Shown: one piece after another, positions 56,932 through 64,000 of the stretch
How positions within the stretch are numbered: position 1 is the first letter of the stretch
Layout of the letters: each line of letters starts with the position of its first letter
Origin: Artemisia argyi
Lineage: Eukaryota > Streptophyta > Magnoliopsida > Asterales > Asteraceae
Direction of reading: 5' to 3'
NCBI GenBank assembly: GCA_030686995.1
Contig: CM060708.1
Span: forward strand, 182,655,115 to 182,719,114
Length of the DNA: 64,000 nt
Made by a program: the position numbers and the translations under genes
Notes under the pieces: generated by a model
Database searches by the model: none
What the model was told of the DNA's origin: nothing
The model's input: only the letters and a program-made list of their open reading frames with translations

Positions 56932-59779
56932 ATGGCAAACCGTCCAACAATTAGCAAACACAACATGATTGCCAACTTGGAGAAAACTCAAAAGAATGTT
57001 GATTTTCATGGCATCATTGATTTTCTCACTGGGTCATCTATCAATTATTCACTTTTGTTCAATCCAGAGATCATTGGTCCCTGGATTCAAGAGTTTTGGG
57101 CTACAGCTAGATCTGGTTTGGAAGCAGGAGAAGATGTTATTCAAGCTACAGTTGTAGGAAGACCTATTCGCATCACTGAAGCTACAATAAAGGGAAGTCT
57201 TATTGTTTGATGATGAAGAAGGTACTGTTCTTTTTGATAAACAAGTTATTTGGGATGAACTTAGAGAGATAGGCTATGAAGGTGTTCTTAATAAGCTTAC
57301 TTTTCAAAAGGAATTGGTTAGTCCACATTGGAAGTATCTTATCCATGTTTTGCTTCATTGTCTAAGTCCCAAAAGTACTGCTTGGGATCAATTTGGTCAT
57401 ACCATAGCCTCTGCATTAGTTGGGTTAGCTACCAATCAACAATTCAACTTTTCCTATATAATACTTGATGGTATGCTTGCTCACATCAAAGCTAGTTCAC
57501 CATTTTTGATGTATCCTAGGTTTGTTCAGTTATTCTTAGACAAAACACTTGAGGGTGTTCCAAAACCTCAAGACTTTATACCTACTGTTGTTCTTCCACA
57601 CAAGGTGTTCACTTTTATGTCTAACAAGGGTGTTAAGTTTTCTGGCCACAATACACCTTTGACAGCTCACATATTGGAAGTAGCACAGGCAGTTAGGGAT
57701 GCAGCTGATGAAGAAAGTGATTCTGCACAGTCTGAGCATTCTGCATCAGAACATACTTCAACACCACCTCTTGCATCACCTCAGCAAGTTGCTTCAAGTG
57801 AAAGAACTACCTATTTGTCAGTACCTGTTCATATTTCAAGAGAGAAGACTCTTTCCATTGAAAGTACTTATCAACATCCTGTTTTCAAGGAAAGTACTTC
57901 TCTGCAAGGTACTGCTTCAGAGCAAGATAAACCACCATCTCCCAATGATTATACTTCCACAGGTGGGTTTCAAACATCTGGAGGAGATGAGGGAGTTGAG
58001 GGACAACTGGATACTTATGCTTTGACTAGGGAGTTCAAAAGGATGAAGAAGGTGATTAATGCTCAAGCTGATGAGATCAAGAGATTGAGAAATAAGTTCA
58101 GGAGATTGAAGAGATTTGATTGGCCACTTGTTCAGAATCACAGATTATGGGTCAAGCAACAGAAGAGAAAAGCTCAGAAATCCAAGAAGGCTTCAAAATC
58201 TAAGAATAACAAGAAGAGGTCATCATCATTCATATTGGGGAGGAATCAGAATGATAATTTGAATGAAGATGATGTTGAGCCTCAAGATAAATATGAAGAA
58301 GCTCATGCTATGGATTTTGAAGACATTGCTCAAGGTACTGCTGAAAGAAAACTTGATGAAATTGAGCAAAATGTTGCAGAAGAGAATAAAGCACAAAGTA
58401 CTGATGTTAAAGGTGCTGATATTCAAAGTACCGGTGATCAACATATAGTGATTCAAGGTACTGATCCTCAAAGTACTGGTGTATAAAGTACTTTGGATCA
58501 AGGTAATCAAGGTACTGTTTCCTTAACTATTGATGAAGCTGGACCTTCTACAAGAATTTTTGATGACAAAGCTGGTCCTTCCATTCAGCAAGAAGAGATA
58601 AAGGAGCACACAGCTAGTTATGATGAGACTATTGCTCAGATTATGGTGAATATGTCAAGACCAAGAGGGATAAGTATTCCTGGTGTTGAACAAGCTCAAG
58701 TCTCACAAGCTTCTTCTGAATCTGGAGAATTAGATCCTAAAGACAAAGGAAAAGGTATTATGCAAGAACCAAAGAAGAAGAAGAAGAAGAAGTTTACTCT
58801 GGCATAGCTTAGAGCTTTGAGATAGTAAAGAATGAAGAAGCTGCTAGAAAGTATCAAGCTGATTTGGATGCTGAATACTTAAGGGAAACAAGAAAGCCAG
58901 TTATTGAAACAAGAAGGCCATTATCCAAAGCTCAAGAGAGAAATTCTATGATATGTTTTCTGAGAGGCAGAGGATTTAAGAATCTACAAAGGCTAAGACA
59001 TCCACAGGTGAAAGAATTATATGACAGTGTTCAAGAGTCAATCAAAAGAGAGTTAGATAGTTTTGTGCCTATGGATTTTTGAGAAAGAAAAGAAGCTGGA
59101 AGAAGAGAGAAAAGAATTAGTTGAGAAAAGAAAGTTAAAGAGGAAAGGAGCAAGTCAAGGTGATCAGTTATCAAAGAGGTGCAAGATGCTGAGAGTAGAT
59201 ACTGTTGATGAGCTAAGGAATTATCTTAGGGTTGTGGATTTTGAAAATCCAAAGAAGACAGAGAATGTTGAGAAGAAGTCCAAGATTTCTACATTTTCTA
59301 TGGTAGAAGCATCTGATGGAGATTATCTCATTTTTCATAGAGAAGATGAAAGCTTTATAGTATTCAATATGCTATGGGATATACTGCACAAGGTAGATAG
59401 AGAAGATTTATACTATTTGTATCTACAAGTGCAGGATTACTTTGAGAATACTGAGCCAAAAGGAGTGGGATTGATCTTATTGGGTGATTTAATGACCATC
59501 TGGGAGACAAATGAAACAAGTAGTGATGCTCTGTGGAATGATCAAGAGAATTGGGAGATAATAAGATGGAGATTCTTTGAGTCATCAGGGGTACACTCAC
59601 TTGAAATGGAAGATGGAGCTATGATCCATATGTTTGCAGAGAGAAGATATCCTCTGATAAGGGAAATTATGGTTAGAATGTTGGATCATGGTATGGAAGT
59701 TGAGAATGAGACTGAAGTAGCATTAATGGTGATTGAATTGTTCATACAGTGGACTACTTCAGATGATGATATTGCATAA
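56932..59779 (+). pseudogene. E2 ORF3 downstream of pol, broken
   Basis: The start MANRPTISKHNMIANLEK at 56932 aligns with E4 ORF3. The N-terminal domain (FHGIIDFLTGSSINYSL, IHVLLHCLSPKSTAWDQF, FLMYPRFVQLFL) is followed by a Ser/Thr-rich middle with many AGTACT-encoded Ser-Thr pairs, a coiled coil near 58020-58090, Lys-rich stretches (KAQKSKKASKSKNNKKR, KKKKKKK) and a C-terminal domain (DYLIFHREDESFIVFNML, MFAERRYPL). A frameshift near 57200, TAA at 58484, TAG near 58805 and frameshifts near 58850 and 59080 break it. It is the same family as 19131-21994. No membrane segment is seen, so an envelope role is doubtful; function unknown. Confidence 0.75.
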
Positions 59780-60684
59780 ATACTGGTATGATTTGTATTA
59801 TTTAAATATTTTTTTGAATAATAAAGTACTTTATTCAAAGTACTGCTAAACAAACAGTACTTTCTCAAAGTACTGCTTGCTGCATAAAACCAGTATAATC
59901 TTTTAATATTGATTTAAGTTTTAAGAGAAAAATTTTGTGAAGCATAAGATGATATCAATAAAGGTTTTGAGAAGTCACACATGGTGTTAGTACTTGTACT
60001 ACACAGCAAATGGTAATCAACTCACCATGTTTAACAGACAAGAAAGAGTTTGACTCATCATGAGGGTACAGCTCTGATGTGATAATCAAATCCGTTTTTA
60101 GTTGAAAATTTACTAAAAATTGTATGGTTTTCAACTCACCATATCTGTAAAAGTGAAGAGTTGACTAGCCCACAAGAAAATGGCTTGTGGTAAAGGCTGT
60201 GGAAAATCCATTTATATGGTAATTAGTTCACCATGGTTGTGATAAAAGAACTAACTAGTCCAAAAGAAAATGGCTCTTGGTAAAGACTAAACAAATCCGT
60301 TGATAGCTGATGATTTGCTAAAAATCATATGGTTATTAATGTACCATGGTTGGTCTAACCTAAACATTGGCTACTCCAGAGTTAATGGCTTTGGTAAAGA
60401 GACATCAAAATCCATTAAATTTCAATGATTCACCTCTCACAGGAGTTTACACACCTGGAAGTCATGAGAATAGTATGAAACTTTAAAGATTTGATGTACA
60501 CTTTGTCAAAATATTGTTGAGTTGCTGAAAAGATTTGTTGCTGTGAAGATATCATCTGAAGCTGATGAAAAGTATTTTGACACACAAGTCAGATAAAAGT
60601 TAAAGATACAATTTTCCTTGAAGATGAAGATGCTGAAGGTTAAAAGGATAACAAAGAAACTTGAAATCAAGCAAGTAGAATTCA
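59780..60684 (+). other. E2 3' untranslated region
   Basis: Noncoding. A cluster of AGTACT motifs lies at about 59823-59880, then the hairpin array, then AT-rich DNA up to the polypurine tract. No gene is supported. Confidence 0.6.
59980..60440 (+). repeat. Hairpin repeat array of E2
   Basis: Four hairpins, each ATGGT, 9 bases, ACCAT, at 60010-60028, 60124-60142, 60216-60234 and 60329-60347 (spacing 114, 92 and 113 bp). Between them are degenerate copies of CTAGTCCA, AATGGCT, TGGTAAAG and CAAATCCGTT. The same units in the same sense occur in E4 and E5. Confidence 0.8.
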
Positions 60685-60698
60685 AGTTAGGGGAGGAT
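60685..60698 (+). other. E2 polypurine tract
   Basis: AGTTAGGGGAGGAT directly before the 3' LTR, the plus-strand DNA primer. E4 has the same AGTTAGGGGAGGAT on its minus strand. Confidence 0.85.
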
Positions 60699-61214
60699 TG
60701 TTGGGATATGAAGATCAAAGTACTTCTGGAAGTTCAAAGTACTACTGTGTCAAAGTGCTGCTCAAGGTCAAAGTACTGCTCGTACATGGAGAATATTCAA
60801 AGTACTTCTAAGATAAAGGACTGATATGCAATATTGTTTAAGGATTGTTATGTAATATTATTAGAATATTCTAGAATTAGTTAGAGATATTTTACTTATC
60901 GTTCAAGTATTGTAAACCGACTTAAGGTTTTCCTTGTGCCTATAAAAGGAGCCTTAGGATGGTATTAGACGTACGATTTCAGAAAAACAAATATTAGAAA
61001 GTACGATATTAGAGAGTTAGGGATTGTTAGTGCATCTGTATAGCAAGCAGGTTAAAAGTTTGGTTTAATATAAAGTTATTCTTCTTAGCTTTGCGTTAGT
61101 AGATTCCACATACTTTACAAAGTTACATCAGTGTTTCATTATTAATAGTTTTGGAGTTATTCAAGATTGTTAAAACCTTACAAGCTACAAAGTAGTTTTT
61201 ATATCGATCCAACA
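60699..61214 (+). repeat. E2 3' LTR
   Basis: A 516-bp LTR with TGTTGG/CCAACA ends and AAAGTACT motifs like those of the 5' LTR. It is followed by ATATG and E1 sequence. Confidence 0.92.
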
Positions 61215-62936
61215 ATATGTACAAGATATGACTCGACTTAGCAACCATGTAACCAATTAGACAATTAACTAAGGGTTTAAACATGTAACAATAATGCACT
61301 AAAGATGAGTGCATACAAGGAAGGCTAAGGCGATTTGGGTGTACATTTGGGGTGGATTGTAACAAATTATTCCTTTAAGTAAAATGCTTAAAGTTAGAAA
61401 CGAAAAAGATAGGCCCGGAGGGGCGTAATAGGGGTATCGTGTACTAAAAATGAGTACATCACAAAGGTGTGGGAAAATTAATTTACTTTATTAGTCAAGT
61501 GTTTATGACTTCATTGGTCAAGTAATTATGATACGGGTTTAACACAAGGGTGATCCTAATGCCTCTTATCATGTAGTAAATCCTACTACACGAATGTAGT
61601 CTCACTAGCGGTCTCGGGATGCATGACTATCACAAGTTCTAGAATCTAAGTACTACCGGTACACTCATAAGCATCTTTTCCTAACAAATCTAGGGGCGAA
61701 CCTCACATATTTGGGGTGGAAAATTTTAAGTGGTACGGTTATTCGTGCTAGTCATACAACTCCTATCCATGAGACGCTTATTAAGGCTAAAGCTTCACTC
61801 CTATATGTTGTAAAAAAAATTTGAATTTGGTGCTAAAATTACCCTAACAAGTGTTTCTCTTAGTTTTATTACACACCAACTATTGAACAAACATAATCAA
61901 GTGCAATTGCATTCTTTAAGGTATTATCATTTACCCTCCCCTTACACTTAGGCTGAACATTATCCCCAATATTCAATAAAAAGGATGTAAAAGTAACGAA
62001 GGTAAAAGAATGAAACAAATACTCCTCTGATTCGCTCTATGGATAATATGATAACATGGTTAGATCCTCCTCCAAGAAAATGAACGTTAAAAGCTTCCCT
62101 CTAGAAATATAAATCATCTTCTTGTCTAATATAACCTGTTAAACCTGAGAAAACAATCATAGCAAACCTCGCATAAAATCGGTGGCAAACTCTATATATA
62201 CTAAAATCCTAGAAAGAAAATTAAGATATAATGCTTGTGGAATGAATATTTGCATATTTCCTGGAGTTTATAAAACTAAAGATTTAACAAAAACTCTAAG
62301 ACTCCAGCAGAAAAAACAAAACTCGCAAAATTTCCATAATTTTACACTTGACGTCGTCAGGTTACAGAAATTTCATGTTAAGTTTCCGGAAAATTTCTGG
62401 AAAAACTCACGCCTTAATTCCTGGAAATCCTGCAAAATATCATTATGACTCGATACAAGCATTTGACTCAAACAATTACTAATATGCACATTCGTTTAAT
62501 ATCGTTGTGATTCATGTTCAATCTCGTTCTTAGAAACAAATTTAGATTTCCTTACACTTATCTTTTGCAGAATACCTTTATATGTAGTCAAGACGAAGTT
62601 AAAAACAAAATAAAGCATTTTCACAATTTATTTTGAACATGAGCCACAAACAATAAAAATAAAACACGCATACGGAAACAAATAAAATCAAACAAACAAA
62701 CAATCAAACAAATAAAGCTTGGGTTGCCTCCCAAGAAGCGCTTTTCTTTATTTACGAGTCTTGTAGCTAGACTCAAAGTCACGGGTAATTACGTGACCTC
62801 GTCATTGGTCACGGTTTCTAGGTCATCCTCGGGTTTCGTTTTATATTCCGGACCTAGTTGCAAGCATTCTTTGTAGAAGCCAAGTATTTTTCTCATTACA
62901 TGGTCTACTCCTCTACGTCTATCCTCATCATTCCTA
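61215..62936 (-). mobile_element. E1 internal region, right part (noncoding)
   Basis: E1 resumes after E2 and follows E3 from about 9447 to 10990, including the polypurine tract with hairpin (61936-61975). Near 62708-62760 it has GGGTTGCCTCCCAAGAAGCG, a sequence I recall from Athila-type elements, which E3 lacks. Gag, the primer-binding site and the first part of the right LTR are missing, so E1 has suffered a large deletion. No coding sequence is supported. Confidence 0.7.
61936..61975 (-). other. Polypurine tract with adjacent hairpin (E1)
   Basis: The arms TGAACATTA and CAATATTCA (61954-61975). In element-sense RNA the two unmatched positions are G-U wobbles, so the stem is kept. AAGTGTAAGGGGAGGG follows in element sense. 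Confidence 0.6.
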
Positions 62937-63172
62937 TAGTAGTCACTCATGCATTAAATACAACCATTAAAATCGTAGTACACATCCGATTGATGTTTCT
63001 TAAGACGTCCAAGCATGTTACCAATTGGAAGTCTGCCAGTTTTCTTAAGCCTAACATCGATATCATTCATCCAATACAATCAATAACAAACAATCAACCA
63101 ACAATCAATAGCTAGGTTTCATTACATCTAAGCAAACACAAACAAACCTAACCTAGCATGTTAAAGTAAAGA
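62937..63172 (-). repeat. E1 right LTR fragment
   Basis: The sequence matches about 2210-2436 of the E1 left LTR. The LTR part before it is absent and E7 follows directly at 63173, so this is a remnant cut by a deletion on one side and an insertion on the other. Confidence 0.75.
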
Positions 63173-64000
63173 TGATGCGTGAGAATTGCACCAGGCTTTA
63201 CCTCTCGAGGGATCTCGAGAAGCTTACAACCCCCACCAGGCAGTGTACCTGATCGTTGTAGTATAGTATAGTGACAAGTACCGGGGGATTGATCGTTCAA
63301 CTTAGGAATAGTGTCGCTAGGATTAGAAAACCTAAAGACTAGGTCTAGAGGTGAGGGATGATTCTTTTTATATTTTAGAAAAGCAAATAAAAATCTCGGG
63401 TATTGGAAGAGTGGGCGGAATTAGTTGCTAGTCAACTAACCCAATAACTAAGATGCAATCAAAATAAAATAATAAAAATGAAAATAAACTAAATTAAGAT
63501 AGTGGTGTGAGCAATATATGGGAGAATTGTGTTTACTTAGATTTCACTACTCCCTAGATATCTTTAACTGGTTAATTACTTGTTACAGTTGCGTGGATGA
63601 TGGATTGTATTCCTTAATACCATTCATGGGGTGGCGTACTTACTTCCCCAATCCTATAAGCTCCTACTTCACTCCTATGTCGAGCCGACTAAGAAGCTCC
63701 TAACATGGGATCACTAGAATTCGCTCATGCATCAAATACAATCATAAAAACCTAGTACACATTGGTTCATGTTTCTTAAGACGTTCAAGCAAGTTACACA
63801 ATGGAGATCTGCCAGTTTTCTTAAGCCTAACATTGAAATCATTCATCCATTACAACTATAAACAAGCAATCAACCTATAATCAACATCTAGGTTTCATTA
63901 CATCTAAGCAAACACATGAAAGATCTAGCCTAGCATGTAATAATCAAGACAAGCAGAAGATATATTCAAACAACACATAGACATATTGAATGAATTGAAA
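63173..64000 (-). repeat. E7: LTR of the E1/E3 family, cut by the window end
   Basis: It starts TGATGCGTGAG and matches about the first 820 bp of the E1 LTR, including a tRNA-Asp-like segment at 63253-63285. It is probably the left LTR of another element inserted into the E1 right LTR, or a solo LTR; the right side is outside the window. Confidence 0.8.

Noticed and set aside
59980..60440. CRISPR-like array
   Set aside because: The repeats are imperfect and about 90-115 bp apart inside a plant retrotransposon, with no repeat-spacer pattern or cas genes.

Overview
This 64 kb window looks like repeat-rich nuclear DNA of a flowering plant, most likely Asteraceae. It is AT-rich, has no host gene or RNA gene that I can support, and is almost wholly LTR retrotransposons nested inside each other. 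The Asteraceae call is from memory: several protein families here (the Cys-rich gag-like protein of E5, ORF3 of the two SIRE-type Copia elements, the proline-rich ORF upstream of gag in E6) resemble predicted proteins common in Tanacetum/Artemisia-type genomes.

Layout, outermost to innermost. E1 is a minus-strand Athila/Tat-type Ty3 element without pol (LTR 1665-3106, internal 3107-4004 and 61215-62936, right LTR reduced to 62937-63172). E2 is a plus-strand SIRE-type Copia element (4005-61214, LTRs 4005-4529 and 60699-61214) inside E1. Inside E2 sit E3 (7174-16240, minus, same family as E1, target duplication GTACT) and E4 (18563-54097, minus, a second SIRE-type Copia, target duplication GACCT). 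Inside the gag/pol junction of E4 sits E5 (27020-50819, minus, a pol-less Athila/Tat-type element with 3.7 kb LTRs, target duplication GTATC). Inside one LTR of E5 sits E6 (29351-42037, minus, a Tekay/Del-like Ty3 element with 3.3 kb LTRs, target duplication ACTTA). A further LTR of the E1/E3 family (E7) starts at 63173 and leaves the window. Positions 1-1664 hold unassigned retroelement-like DNA. LTR divergence counted by eye falls with nesting depth: about 4-5% in E2, 3-4% in E3, 1.5% in E4, 1-2% in E5 and 1% in E6.

How the parts work. E2 and E4 have gag, a pol (protease-integrase-reverse transcriptase-RNase H) and two further genes downstream of pol. One is a sense ORF3. The other is a small gene on the opposite strand (aORF). 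ORF3 and aORF are divergent; each has a TATA box 66-84 bp before its start codon, and aORF also has an AATAAA signal after its stop. The layout is the same in both elements although their LTRs do not resemble each other. E4 gag and pol are open apart from the E5 insertion; E2 is heavily decayed. E1, E3 and E5 carry gag-like proteins but no visible protease, reverse transcriptase or integrase, so they would depend on other elements. E6 has a full Ty3 gene set, broken by a stop and a frameshift near the gag N terminus and a small deletion between RNase H and integrase.

The main unexplained signals are the divergent aORF/ORF3 cassette, an array of constant-geometry hairpins shared by Copia E2/E4 and Ty3-type E5, a separate short motif scattered through LTR and body in each of three families (AGTACT in E2, CAGTGG in E4, TGACGCCGTCA in E1/E3), a tRNA-Asp-like sequence inside the LTR of tRNA-Asp-primed E1/E3, a Pol III-like A/B-box unit in the E5 LTR, and a hairpin with paired substitutions near a polypurine tract in E1/E3/E5. 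All counts and identities were made by eye and are approximate.
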